This document shows, in pieces, positions 1 to 11,494 of a DNA stretch of 64,000 nucleotides (the stretch's first letter is position 1; each line of letters opens with the position of its first letter). The notes under the pieces were generated by a model. The model made no database searches. It was given only the letters and a program-made list of their open reading frames with translations, and was not told the origin of the DNA. The translations under genes were made by a program, and so were the position numbers. Source of the stretch: Porodaedalea pini (lineage: Eukaryota > Basidiomycota > Agaricomycetes > Hymenochaetales > Hymenochaetaceae); contig NBAY01000028.1 of NCBI GenBank assembly GCA_002794775.1, positions 484,420 through 548,419 of the forward strand, given 5' to 3'.

Positions 1-3000
1 GCATCTTCTTCAGCCCCCGCTCCCCCTCCTCTAGGCACGCTTATCGACGATGGCACAAATGCCGGTGCACTCCAGCTTGCCGCCGTCCTCGGCTATGGCG
101 GCTATGGCGTCGTCTATCGCGCCGTTGCACCTTCCGGTGGCCTATACGCTGTCAAATGTCTGCTTCGCACGTCTAATCCTAACAATCCTAAGCAGGCGCA
201 GCGGCAACGTCGCCTCCATATGCGCGAGATCGCGCTTCATCGCCTGGCTGGCGCAGGCGCACATCCCGGAATCGTTCGCCTTCATCGTATTATTGAGCCA
301 GCGCTTCCTGCAGAGGACGGGACGCTGTCGCTACCTTCCCCTTATACTTTTCTTGTGATGGATTACGCCCCCTGCGGCGATCTCTTCACGCTTATCCTGC
401 ATAAGCAGGTCTTTTTGGGTCGCACTGGTCTTGTCGCCCAAGGTGCGTAAACCGCAGACTACGTTGTAGCCCACACCTGACCGTTTTCCGCTCAAGTATT
501 TGCGCAGCTAGCCGCTGCAGTCTCGCACTGCCATTCTCTTGGCATTTTCCACAGAGATCTCAAGCCTGAAAACGTCCTTTGCTGGGATGGCGGCGCCACG
601 GTTCGTCTCGCCGACTTCGGCCTTGCTACGACGGAACGTCGGAGCAGAGAGTGGCGAACAGGCAGCGTTTACCACATGAGTCCTGGTGCGTTGTGTGTTA
701 TTTTACGTTAGATAAAAACGTAAACTAATACTATACTGTCTCCGCAGAGTGCCAAAACGGAAACCCGTCCTCGCCGCCCTACTCCCCACTCGCGAACGAC
801 ATCTGGTCACTTGCAATTCTCCTTCTCAACCTCCTGACAGCCCGAAACCCCTGGGCACGTGCCTCACCAAGCGACCCACATTCTCCGCCTACCTAACGTC
901 GCCGCGGAACTTCTTGCCGCAAGTTTTGCCGATTTCAAGCGGCTTGAATGACGTCCTCGTCCGCGCACTGGATGTGCGGTGGGAACGCCGGGAGGCATTC
1001 GGTGTTGAGGGCCTTGCAGAGGGCGTCGCGCGCCTCGCCGCGGACTTTGAGGAATCAGAGTCACGTTCGCGCCGAAGCTTCGGTGGTTTTGGAAAGCAGC
1101 GCTCGGGAATGTACGCTCCGGATGTCGTCTTCGAGGGTGGAATGGCGCGGTGTCCTTGGGAAGTCGGAATGCACATCCCATCGGGTTCGAGTGGTAGCGA
1201 TGTCTCCAACCAGATACCTATTCCGCAGGAGCTCGCTGAAGACGCTACGCCGGAGCCGCCGATCGTGAGGAAGCGCTCTTCGAGCGCGTCATATGTCCCT
1301 TCGGCAACGCAGTCCCCGTCGCCGTCGTTTATGGTCGAGGCATCGGACGTGCCGCCTTCAACGCCAGCAAAGGAGGAAACGTCTGTGGAAGTCCAGTCCG
1401 TAGCATACAGCAAGCGCTCGCCCTCAGCGGGCTCGACGCACCTGACTTCGCGCTGGAGTGTCAACTCCTCCGCCAGCCCGCAAGACTCGACCGTCTCGGA
1501 GATCCGCTTCGCGAACCCCTCTGATGCGGAGGTGATTTCGTCTTCTTCCTCTTCGGCATCGAGCACGTCCTCTTCTGAGGTTTCGAGCGTCGGCTCGGAG
1601 TACTCAGCTACTAGGACGCCGGGCATTCAGCACATTGCGCCGGAACCCCGTGTATCGGACGCCGATCTCACTCTCGCAGAAGACGCAGAAGGCTACGTAT
1701 ATGCGTACGCCGCAGGACCCGACACGCCCATCGAGGCGGAGCTCGAGCAGCAGCCCAAGTCACCCTACCCTGACGTCTATACTCAAGCCAGCTATACGCC
1801 CTCTCGGCGGAGTCGCTATCGCGGACGCAGTCGAGGCCGTCAGCCGTACCCGCAGCTGTCTTCTCTCACGCAGCGCGACAGCGCCGCCCGACGCGCGAAG
1901 TTTCAGCCCCGACGAAGAAAGCCCGAACTCCGCCTCAACGTCGACCTCCCTGCATTTCTGCCGCTGCATGTGAGCAACTCTGGCGCGAATGGCTCTGTGA
2001 CGGCCCGCACACACACGCGCTCGCGTTCGCCCGTGCGCTCTGTTCTTGCTGTGAGAAGACGCGCCCAGGAGCAATCGGTGGAGAGTTGTCCGTTTGCGTA
2101 TAGCGTGTCTCAGTCTGCGAGCTTCCTTCCTGGTCCAGACATGGAGGTCGACGGTGAGCACCAGAGAATTGGCGAGAATAGCTACAGGAGTCAACCGGAC
2201 TACGATGTGCACATGATCAGCCCAAGCTGCGTGCCAGACGAGGATGAAGATGCTATTCTCGGTGCGGACAACACGCGGCGATACTCGAGGATCGGCCATA
2301 CAGAGTCGTTTCACACGAGCTTCGACGGGTTCTCGCTTTCGCCTTCGCCTGTGAGCTGTACTTCGCCTGCGGGTGCGACGGAAGACGCGTGCGAGAATAC
2401 CTTTCGTGTATCTTCTTCAGGGCGGACGCTGACTTCACCGAGCTCGGCAAACATGGAAGGCTTAGTGAATATCGATCGGAGCACGTTTACGACCACCTCT
2501 CCTACAGATGTTACGTCTCCCCAGTCCACCCGCACTAATGACCGCAGGAGTCGTGCGAGCCAGAGGCAGTCGGACTACGGATATGGTTACCTTCGCTCGG
2601 CGAGCCCATCGGCATCGTCGTCGCTGTATCGTGCCGGGCTCTCGAACAAGATGAATAACGCCTTCACGGACATGTTGGAAGAGTTAATGGACACCGATGA
2701 GTTCGGGTCGGGGTTTGCTGAGGGTCTTGGCAAGCAACCGAGTGTAGAGAGCAGTGGCGGGTCGTGGGTGGATGACCTGCGCCGGGTGATGGACGAGGAG
2801 AATGAGAATGCCGTGATGGAGACGGATGACGCTGATGAGCTACCTGGCCTTCCAGGTTCCTTTCCGACATCGCCCGTCACCTCTGTAAAGAAGGCGGCGC
2901 GCCAGCCTGCGGACGCGGAGCACACCGACACAGTTCCGGTCGCACAGTCAGACTCCGGTGTCCAGGGCCTCGGACTCGATCTGTTCGCGCAACCAGCTGC

Positions 3001-4138
3001 GCGACCTCGTGATAATGCAACGGCTGTGCCCGCCTCGTCATCGGGGCGGTACAGTGTCCCGCCTCCGAGCATACGCTCGCGGCCGGACTCGGCTGACGAA
3101 GCGCTGCGCGCCTTACATGCTATTGCTGTCGAATCGCCCAATCCGTGGACAAGCGCAGCCACCTCAAGGAGCGGTTCATCGGTATCAACCCGCGGCGCGC
3201 AGACATTTATGGCGATCACCACGGACACAAACGCGAACGCATCACCAGCGGATGTGCATGTAGCTGCGAGCGCAACGACCGAGGACTTTCGAGAGTATGT
3301 GCCCTATCTGCGCTACGTCGAGTCATCGGTCGCGGGGAGCGGCAAGGTCACGCCGGTAGCCTCGGTCCATTCCTTTCGTGCCGAGCAGGACTCAGACTTT
3401 GTTGCAGTCTCCCACCCCGCGTCCACAGACACCTCGTCTCTACAGCGCAGGGAGACACCCGATCGTCCGGCGCAGCGTCGACAGGACTCCGTCTCCGCGA
3501 GGCGGCGCTCCCGGCCCCGCTCGCTACTCAAATTTGTCGGCCGGCGTCCGTTCTCGTCCTCCAGCGCCGGATTCATCCCGGCCCGCGCCTCCCACACACC
3601 CGCTGCGGCAACGCCTGTTGCCGAGGCTAGCCTCCAGTATGCTGCGGGTGCTGCGGCGCGCTTTTCGGCTGCCTACGCGGGTAAAGACGGAGGACGCATT
3701 TCTGCGACGGTGAGCGATGGCCCATGCGAGAAGGCAGCATCAATAGGAACGAGCACGCAGTCGATCACGCGTCCACGGTCAGCTAGCTATCCGCACTCTA
3801 AGGAGCAGGCGAAAAGCCAACGCATAGAGTCGCCTGACGGCTCCAGCCCTGTCACCAAAACCTTCTCGCGGAGACCGTCGGCAAATGCTTCCAAGTCGCG
3901 GACGTGGTCTTTCACGCGGTCCCGATCGCAGTCCCGTCGGCGTTCGCGTTCGATATCACCTGCGCCGACAAGGGGCTCCCCGCGGGATGTCCTCTTTCGA
4001 TTGCGGAGTGCGCGAAACTGGTTCTGGTATGCGCTGTCGAGCATGACATCGCGCTCCTCGTCCGACTCCGTAGCACGGGCAAAGAAGGGAACCTTGACAA
4101 AATGGGCTTCAGCGCCGTACGTGCCTGTGGCCGCGTAG
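1..4138 (+). CDS. Ser/Thr protein kinase with long disordered C-terminal tail (5' partial, frameshifted)
   Basis: The N-terminus lies off the left edge. Exon 1 (1-442) encodes a glycine-rich loop ([12 protein letters not shown]) and the AVK lysine. Exon 2 (497-685) has HRDLKPEN and DFG, followed by a [10 protein letters not shown] activation segment. Exon 3 starts at 748. Introns are 443-496 and 686-747, both GT-AG. The kinase lobe resembles fungal Ran1/Ksp1-type kinases (family knowledge). Kinase reading continues to [11 protein letters not shown] and then meets TAA at 894. The expected continuation ([19 protein letters not shown]) lies in another frame from 878, so one base appears to be missing near 873-878. 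After the shift the frame is open to TAG at 4138 and encodes about 1,050 residues of Ser/Arg/Pro-rich, probably disordered sequence. Kinase identity is firm; whether the frameshift is real or a sequence error is unknown. Confidence 0.85.
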
Positions 4139-5140
4139 ACTCGCCTTTCTTTTTCTTCGTTTCTATTTTCTTTATTTCTCTTCATTTACGCCAGCGAGGT
4201 CGCTGATAACGGATCAACCCCAATACACTTGCTTCCCATTTTGCTTCATTTTCTTATTCACCCCCAGGTTGATCCTCGTCGTATATTGACATCCTTTGGA
4301 TTTCTCTGCATCATAAGTTGCATCTTATTACTTTCCGGCATGCGCAGTCAGCCGTTATTTATCCTCTTCAACCGCATTTCTATCTGCTTGTAGCAACATT
4401 GTAAACCTGTCATGATCACTTACGATCGCTCACGAATTTCAGGATGTGGATCATGCCCTTCATGTAGAGACGCACTGTATGCCGCTTTATGCATATGCAA
4501 TAACAACCGCCATCTCGTTACTTTTCCGTCTCGAATGCCGATTAAATCTAGAAAGTCAAAAATACAGCACTGATAACCTAGCTTCTTAGCGAACCCGTGG
4601 TCCTAAATGTAACAACACTCTTCCCTTATGGATCCGGGATGTCGGATAGCGTTTCTTGAAAGTATCAAGTGACCTTGTACAACGTGGCTATGTCCTTTTC
4701 TCCCTTCCTTCCGGCGGGTAAGGGTCACAGACTTGAACTCATTGCAGGTGGTTTCAACTTGAAACTCAGACGATCGACGGCTCGCGACGCGTCGCGTCAT
4801 CCACGTGACGAGCAGTGTTTTATTTCTTCGGCATGAAGTCAATATTCATAATATCATATCGGCGAGATGACCGTGGAAATTGCAAAGGAAACGATGAACC
4901 CAAAAGATACAGGCGCCAATCTGCAACCTGGTGCTTGCCGACTTGAGTTTCTCCACCCCTTTTGCACTTCTAGGCGTCTATCGTCCGGCCGGGTGACCCT
5001 ATCGTGAATTGGCCAGACCGTTCCTCTATCACATCCATCCATCGCGCCCCCCCCCCCCCCAGTTGCGTACGTATCTGTATCTCTTACTTCTCCCTCCTGG
5101 AACGACCATTTTCACCTTCAACGACTCGCCAAAGAACGTC
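4139..5140. other. Intergenic region, no gene seen
   Basis: About 1 kb between the kinase stop and a small gene. The short ORFs on both strands lack splice-linked continuation or recognisable motifs. A 14-nt poly-C run at 5047-5060 lies about 80 nt upstream of the next ATG. The pyrimidine-rich stretch around 5040-5140 is typical of a fungal promoter or 5' UTR. Confidence 0.5.
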
Positions 5141-5607
5141 ATGGACAGAGATCCTGAAGACCAAAGAGCCACGAGTGCCAACGACGAGTGAGTCGGTCAG
5201 GCAGTCTTTAATTATTCACCTAGGCTATTCCTAATCAAAGATCTATACCGCTTGCATCGATAAGCCCAAGCCCTGATGCTGCACAGCAAGAAGCTCTTCG
5301 TGGTGAAGCAGTCGAGCCGACAAAGCCTGAAGCAGAGGCGTGAGTGACGTTCTCCTGGCAATGACTCGGATGTATGCGTCAATTATCATCTCACAATCTA
5401 CGGCAGCAAAGGACCAGTCGAAGGAGACACTGGCACAGCAACCGCTCCTGCTCCCGAAGCCGAAGCCGAGGAAACAGAGTGAGTCGTTCGCCCCCGATAA
5501 ATCACGTCTTTTTCTGCTAACAATATTAATACAAAAGGCCGATCCCTCGCTTCCTTCCGAGGGGCAGGATAACCGTGCCGTCCGCTACCAAGCCGAAAGC
5601 GAAATGA
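5141..5607 (+). CDS. Small disordered Glu/Pro/Ala-rich protein (hypothetical)
   Basis: Four exons join in one frame: 5141-5187, 5241-5339, 5407-5478 and 5538-5607. The three introns (53, 67 and 59 nt) all start GTGAGT and end AG. The product is about 95 residues with no predicted fold. It opens MDRDPEDQRATSANDE, is rich in Glu, Pro and Ala in the middle, and ends in a basic tail (SATKPKAK). No family is recognised. The consistent GTGAGT donors and open joined frame argue that it is a real gene rather than chance ORFs. Function is unknown. Confidence 0.55.
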
Positions 5608-6018
5608 TAGTTGATATTGTCACCAAACGCTGTATCGGAACCAATCTGGTCGTTTGTGCAATGTAGAAGGGGGAGGAGCTCGGAAAGATTAGTTACCGGC
5701 CTGTTGCTGTTGTTTGTTGCTGTACATTTATGAAACGAACCCCCCAGTCTTTGGCTTATCGTTCCTTATGAGTGGCTCACAAAATAACAAGATTACTGTA
5801 GCAAGGTCTACGATTACGCACTTATTTGATAAATTAAACCAAGAAAATTAGTACTGAGCAAAGAGGGCTGAGTGACGTCATGTCGTAGAAGGCATCAGTT
5901 CGATTACAGTTGGGCGCGGCTAAAGCCGACAACTCAAGACGCGTCAACTCCCAACTGTATCTCCTCCGTCAAAACACCTTATTTAGCACTTTTAACTATA
6001 TAGATAGATAGCTGCAAT

Positions 6019-6045
6019 CACTGCATTTTGAAGGGTGTTAATACA
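6019..6045 (+). repeat. CACTA left terminal inverted repeat
   Basis: 27 bp starting CACTGCATTTTGAAGGG. It matches the reverse complement of 16796-16822 at 23 positions and is preceded by the TSD AAT at 6016-6018. Confidence 0.9.
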
Positions 6046-6047
6046 GT

Positions 6048-6091
6048 CCTGTCTAGGCGCGTGCTACATAAGGTACACGTGCCTAGACAGG
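6048..6091. repeat. Subterminal hairpin of the CACTA left end
   Basis: A 16-nt arm (6048-6063, CCTGTCTAGGCGCGTG) is matched by its near-perfect inverse at 6076-6091 around a 12-nt loop. The core word GTCTAG recurs nearby at about 6118 and 6188. Such subterminal repeats are candidate transposase binding sites. Confidence 0.7.
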
Positions 6092-7647
6092 AATTTTTTG
6101 CTTATCTAGACAGATGGTGTCTAGAAGTTAGGAGTCTGACCCGGGAGGGTTAGCACAAGCTGTTTAATTGAGTTAATACATGTATCTGTCTAGATTCAAA
6201 TATTATACCTACAAAATTTTGCATAGATTTGTTTAGGTGGCCTAAATTACTTGTGTATGTATATGCTAGGATACTGCTTAAAACTTTTCAGATCCGATTT
6301 GGGGACGGTTTTTGAGCTATATTAGGAAATGTTACTAATACAACACGGTCTCGTGACTACTGTGCTAAGCGAAAGCGCGCGCTTCAGCGACGCGTACTGC
6401 ATCGCGTCGACCCCCCCGTGCGCTATGGACCAGCAAACCGGCATTTTCGACCCGGCGTTCCTAGCGTACTACAGTACGTGGAAGGCGCAGCAAGTCGCGC
6501 AGCCGCAAACGCCCCAGTCGCAGCAAACGAGCAGTTCGGGAACCGGGTCGTCCTTGCCGCCGTCATCTGATGGCCCTGTCATCGACCCTCGCTTACTCGC
6601 TCAACCCTCTTCGCCCGTACATCAAGCAGCTCCTTTAGCTGAACCTGCGCTTCAACAGCTCGTAGCGTGACTCGACCGAGTTGAGACCCGGGTGAATGTG
6701 CTGACACGGCGGAATGGGGGCGAGGATAGCGATGCAGACGACGAGGGCGACGATGACGACGACGACGACAGTGGACGGCGCAAAAAGCGCGCTCGTTTGT
6801 CGAAAGGCCGCGTGCGAGACATGTCGTCAGCGCAAAAAGGGGTGCGCGATGAACTGATGGTGCGTACCCTTTTTTTTTGACCTGCTTATATGCTAATTGG
6901 TTTTTGTTAGAGAAAAACCAGGCGAGTGATGAAGGCACTCGCGAAACGGGGTGAAGGAGTTGCAGAAGAAGAAGACAACGAAGCCCTGCCAGCAGATGAG
7001 CAGGGCTACATCCCGAACTATGAATTTCCGGCAGGGGACTCTACAAATCAAGATTTTATCAGCCGCGCGGTTGATCTTGTTCTTCAAGAATATGAGGTAC
7101 GTACTTGAACGGCTCGATCTGTCTCGACATCCTGCGTGATATTGACATCATTCTATCAAGACCGATCCGGCCACGGGCCATTTCGTATGCGACGGTGTGC
7201 CATTCAAGCGAGACGACTGCATTAATTTTGCGGGAACAACCTACAATAACCAGAGACGTGCGTTCCAGAAGGCAATGGACCCTGTGAAGAAAAAAAAAAA
7301 ACAAGAAATCTATGCAAAAGAACAGGAGGCACCTTCGCCGGCGCCATGTGAGTATGGAAAGGTCGTCTCCGGTCCTTTCGAAGGACATTTACTTACCTTT
7401 CTGCCTAGACAAAGGAGCAGCGGAAGAGGCAGGCGACAGCGTACCAGGCCAAGTACGGAGTCGCGCTGCCGCTGGAGATTTTCCAGTCCGACTGTATGAC
7501 AGAGCTCGCTAGTGAGCTTGACTCCGATAATGTCTCGGACGCACCAGCTGAAGAGGACGAGGATGAGGACGCCAGGGTCGCGATGAGGGAGGAGAGGGTC
7601 AAGGCAGCGAGGGCGGACCATCGTATCATACTCGCCACGCATGCCGC

Positions 7648-8538
7648 TGAAAGGTGATGGTACGGTCTACTGGCAGACTCGGACCTGGTTGAGTTCGGCC
7701 ACTGGGGGTTCACTCTAATGTGTCTAAATGCGGTCGGAGAACAAAGAGCAACTACGATCTTGACAACCCGGGCTCGGAAACTCGCCAGTGAAGACAGGAA
7801 TCGATACTATTCGTCGAGACGATTCTGAATCTGAAAAGACCTCGAGACACGATGCAGAATTGACGGAGATATAGCAGTTGCACTGGTTGCGGCTGGCGGA
7901 ACGCACGGAACTCCCGGAACCAAAAGCTATTTTCGTAGCTCTACGACGCGGGCTCGGATTCGTGCAAGAAAAGACAGTGTTCGAAAGCGATTTTAGACGA
8001 GGTTAAGAATCTGAAGAGAGCTCGGGAAACGGATAAGAACTGAGGGCGATATAGCGAAAGCAAGATTTGGCCGAAAACGGGACTCGAGACGGAACGGACG
8101 GAATGGACGGAACGACACTGAACGGCGACGGCGACGAGAACCAAAGACTGGGACTGACTCAGGGGAACTAAACTTGTTTTTCTGAGACATTTACATGAGT
8201 GTTTAAATAACCAACAGAGGGTTGAGCCTCTGAGCGGTGTACAAAGGACACAAAGACAGACCGGAGGCTCTAGCCAAACAACACCAAATAGCCGGAACTC
8301 GGAGCCGTAACTCAAGAACATGAGTAATTAAGCTTCGGGAGGCTCGGAACAATACCAGATGTGACCCAAAACGGGCATCGGTGGCTCACCGGTGCAGAAC
8401 CAAGCTGTATGCATCGAGTTAATACTGCCAAACACTGAAAGTGTCCTGAAATGCGTCGGGGATACTTGTAAGACTGTCCTGAGTCGAGTCGAACCTAATA
8501 GAGCCGATTCCGAGGCCAGCGGCATCGGGATCTCCACA
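7648..8538 (-). repeat. Long terminal repeat (3' LTR in element orientation)
   Basis: 891 bp, apparently identical to 10604-11494. It contains a short CGGAAC-type tandem array (about 8090-8120). The last 120 nt of the gag ORF extend into it. Confidence 0.93.
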
Positions 8539-10569
8539 TCTCCACGGACCTTCTAATAGTGACCGTCCCCGGTCACTCCGCTCCTCGAGTGTCAAAGACG
8601 AAGGCAAAAGCGGTGTGAGGGGAACATCCGAGGTGTCTGAATCCGAGACAGAATCATCTGATGAGTCGAACGACGCTTCTGAGGGCATGGAAACACAAGA
8701 GATCGAATTTGCTGAGCTGCTCGACGAGAAACCACTCTGAAAAGTGACTGGAGTCGAAACCATATGCTGAGACGCCAATTCTGAACCAAAACCGATGGTT
8801 GCGGAGTTGATTTGAGCGTGGGAACGTCGTTCCGTTCGTTGCGTCGGACGGAACGCACGGAACTCGCGGAACGGCTTCGAAATGCTATAAATATCTGAAA
8901 AACTCGGAGAGAAAGCCTGCAAAGTTGAATCTGCAATGTCGGGGCTGCTAAAACGCATAGAATTCGAATCCGGCACTAAGGCCGGGTCCGAAACGTCGGA
9001 ACACGATAGAGGGACCTCTGAACTGTCGAAATCCGACGCGTACACCGGGCAGACATGAGAACTTGAATTAAATAGGCTGGGTGTCGAAGAATCTGCCTTA
9101 AAATGCCTTCCCGGTGCATTTCTGTACTGAAAATTCATTTCGTGGCCGAAACTACCCTTTGAAGAGTCGATCGGCGAGCTCGAGGACCGAGGAATCGAAT
9201 TGAATGTAGCCGGAGGCTTCGAGAAGCGCGGAGAAGTCGAAGAACGCGGGGTAAGAGGCTGTACACTTGAGATAGAAGCACCGGAAGTGATGTGCCTGAC
9301 AGAAGCTGAATGTGAGAAATGATCGGCACTCCGAGTGTCCGTAACCTTCGGAGGGATGTCAGGGGCACTCGAGGAACTCGACGGAGCCATCCGAAGCTCC
9401 GGATATGCGTCATAGAATGCATCGAACCTCTCTTGTAAGTCATGGCCACCGAAACTCGATGGAACAAATAATCCACTCGGAAGAACAACCTGCCCTGCCG
9501 AATTTCGCATGCAGCGACGGGTCCGAGAGTACTCCAAAACCACTGGACAATCCTTGATGAAATGCTCGAGGGAACTGCAAAAGAAACAACCAAAAACGCG
9601 GCCGGAATGAGTTGTACGCGTCGGTGTCGAGTCTGCTGTCGGAATGGACGGAACGCACGGAAGGCACGGAACGCCCGGAACGCCCGGAACGGACGCAACG
9701 GATCGTATCTTCGTTTCTGACACTTGGGCAGCCGGAGAAACAAAGGGAATCACTGGGGAACGCAGGGGGACGCTTGAAGTAGATAACTGAGATGTTGGTG
9801 TACTTGTAAAATCTGTAAAACCAGAACCAGAGATCTGAGACGCGTGGTGAGGGTACCGTTCGGAACGTGCTGGACCCAGCTCCTCGACCGAGTGTAAACG
9901 GCGCGCAGAAACTCGGTTTAAAATAAAATCGGCAGCCTCCATAACCTCCTCAATACTGAAAACGTCATCGGCGAGTCTGTCACTGAATAAAATCTCAAAC
10001 CGATCGAAAACGTGAGCTCGAAGCGATGCTGGGATGCCCTGGACAAAGAGCCTCTTTGCCTCCATATCCGTTATACGATCGTGGGCTTCGAGGTACCGAA
10101 AAATGCGAAGGAATGACCGGAAATACTCATACAGCTGCTCCACAGTGTTCATGGGACTGGCGGATGACCTCTGGACCAACTCCTGAAGATCTGCACGTAG
10201 ATAGCGATGAGTGTTGTCAGGGTACTCGGGATATAAGAATAGAACTGCCGTCTCAAAGCTAGACCATGTCGGCGAACGTGCCATGGCCTCTGGGAACAAA
10301 CTCCACTGATCGGCAATATCCAAGGAAGCGTAGTAAATGGTCCAATAAACTCTGTCAGCCTCTGAGAGCTGAGCCTCGTCACAGAGAAGCCCAACATCCT
10401 CCAAGAACCGACCTATGAGACGAGGGTTCGAGCCATCGAAGAAAGGTGCATTGTCTGCACCCGAAAGCGGCATCGGGCTGGCACCACGAGTGCCACGAAG
10501 ACAAGATCGAGGCATACTGAATCTGATGGACCGAAGCTGAAAGAAAACAAAGGGGAACACTCCCAACAC
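8419..10569 (-). CDS. Retrotransposon Gag polyprotein with CCHC zinc knuckle
   Basis: A single uninterrupted frame of 716 residues. The likely start is the first Met or the Met at residue 19 (MPRSCLRG). Residues about 40-225 form a helical capsid-like region (FFDGSNPRLIGRFLEDV, WTIYYASLDIADQW, LFVQGIPASLRAHVF) resembling Gypsy-type Gag. A zinc knuckle of form C-x2-C-x4-H-x4-C lies at about residues 328-341. The rest is Ser-rich and probably disordered. A Val/Pro-rich repeat at about residues 292-310 is encoded by a CGGAAC-type tandem DNA repeat. Gag packages element RNA into virus-like particles. The C-terminus reads into the LTR. No polymerase domain follows, so this is the only protein of the element. 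Confidence 0.88.
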   Translation of the reverse strand: MLGVFPFVFFQLRSIRFSMPRSCLRGTRGASPMPLSGADNAPFFDGSNPRLIGRFLEDVGLLCDEAQLSEADRVYWTIYYASLDIADQWSLFPEAMARSPTWSSFETAVLFLYPEYPDNTHRYLRADLQELVQRSSASPMNTVEQLYEYFRSFLRIFRYLEAHDRITDMEAKRLFVQGIPASLRAHVFDRFEILFSDRLADDVFSIEEVMEAADFILNRVSARRLHSVEELGPARSERYPHHASQISGSGFTDFTSTPTSQLSTSSVPLRSPVIPFVSPAAQVSETKIRSVASVPGVPGVPCLPCVPSIPTADSTPTRTTHSGRVFGCFFCSSLEHFIKDCPVVLEYSRTRRCMRNSAGQVVLPSGLFVPSSFGGHDLQERFDAFYDAYPELRMAPSSSSSAPDIPPKVTDTRSADHFSHSASVRHITSGASISSVQPLTPRSSTSPRFSKPPATFNSIPRSSSSPIDSSKGSFGHEMNFQYRNAPGRHFKADSSTPSLFNSSSHVCPVYASDFDSSEVPLSCSDVSDPALVPDSNSMRFSSPDIADSTLQAFSPSFSDIYSISKPFREFRAFRPTQRTERRSHAQINSATIGFGSELASQHMVSTPVTFQSGFSSSSSANSISCVSMPSEASFDSSDDSVSDSDTSDVPLTPLLPSSLTLEERSDRGRSLLEGPWRCGDPDAAGLGIGSIRFDSTQDSLTSIPDAFQDTFSVWQY

Positions 10570-10582
10570 AAAGACAGAAACC

Positions 10583-10600
10583 CCCTCGCGGTGGGCTCCA
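10583..10600 (-). other. Retrotransposon primer-binding site
   Basis: On the minus strand this reads TGGAGCCCACCGCG, beginning 3 nt inside the 5' LTR (right copy). The plus strand ends CCA at 10598-10600, as the 3' end of a tRNA primer would. The specific tRNA was not identified. Confidence 0.7.
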
Positions 10601-10603
10601 ATT

Positions 10604-11494
10604 TGAAAGGTGATGGTACGGTCTACTGGCAGACTCGGACCTGGTTGAGTTCGGCCACTGGGGGTTCACTCTAATGTGTCTAAATGCGGTCGGAGAACAA
10701 AGAGCAACTACGATCTTGACAACCCGGGCTCGGAAACTCGCCAGTGAAGACAGGAATCGATACTATTCGTCGAGACGATTCTGAATCTGAAAAGACCTCG
10801 AGACACGATGCAGAATTGACGGAGATATAGCAGTTGCACTGGTTGCGGCTGGCGGAACGCACGGAACTCCCGGAACCAAAAGCTATTTTCGTAGCTCTAC
10901 GACGCGGGCTCGGATTCGTGCAAGAAAAGACAGTGTTCGAAAGCGATTTTAGACGAGGTTAAGAATCTGAAGAGAGCTCGGGAAACGGATAAGAACTGAG
11001 GGCGATATAGCGAAAGCAAGATTTGGCCGAAAACGGGACTCGAGACGGAACGGACGGAATGGACGGAACGACACTGAACGGCGACGGCGACGAGAACCAA
11101 AGACTGGGACTGACTCAGGGGAACTAAACTTGTTTTTCTGAGACATTTACATGAGTGTTTAAATAACCAACAGAGGGTTGAGCCTCTGAGCGGTGTACAA
11201 AGGACACAAAGACAGACCGGAGGCTCTAGCCAAACAACACCAAATAGCCGGAACTCGGAGCCGTAACTCAAGAACATGAGTAATTAAGCTTCGGGAGGCT
11301 CGGAACAATACCAGATGTGACCCAAAACGGGCATCGGTGGCTCACCGGTGCAGAACCAAGCTGTATGCATCGAGTTAATACTGCCAAACACTGAAAGTGT
11401 CCTGAAATGCGTCGGGGATACTTGTAAGACTGTCCTGAGTCGAGTCGAACCTAATAGAGCCGATTCCGAGGCCAGCGGCATCGGGATCTCCACA
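10604..11494 (-). repeat. Long terminal repeat (5' LTR in element orientation)
   Basis: 891 bp, apparently identical to 7648-8538. It is followed by the target duplication CCGC at 11495-11498. Confidence 0.93.

Larger units (their letters stand above)
7648..11494 (-). mobile_element. Gag-only (TR-GAG-like) LTR retrotransposon, minus orientation
   Basis: Two 891-bp direct repeats (7648-8538 and 10604-11494) have a constant 2,956-bp offset and no difference that I noticed by eye. Each begins TG and ends CA. A 4-bp repeat CCGC flanks the element (7644-7647 and 11495-11498). The 2,065-bp interior holds one minus-strand gag gene with a CCHC knuckle and no protease, reverse transcriptase, RNase H or integrase. 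A primer-binding site sits beside the right LTR. It is therefore non-autonomous and must borrow enzymes in trans. Identical LTRs imply a very recent insertion. Confidence 0.92.

Noticed and set aside
889..1626. 245-residue minus-strand ORF over the kinase
   Set aside because: Lies entirely antisense to the kinase and its Ser-rich tail and shows no domain. GC-rich composition explains it.
9135..9743. RAFRAFRPFR repeat ORF within the retrotransposon
   Set aside because: Out-of-frame reading of the CGGAAC-type array inside gag.
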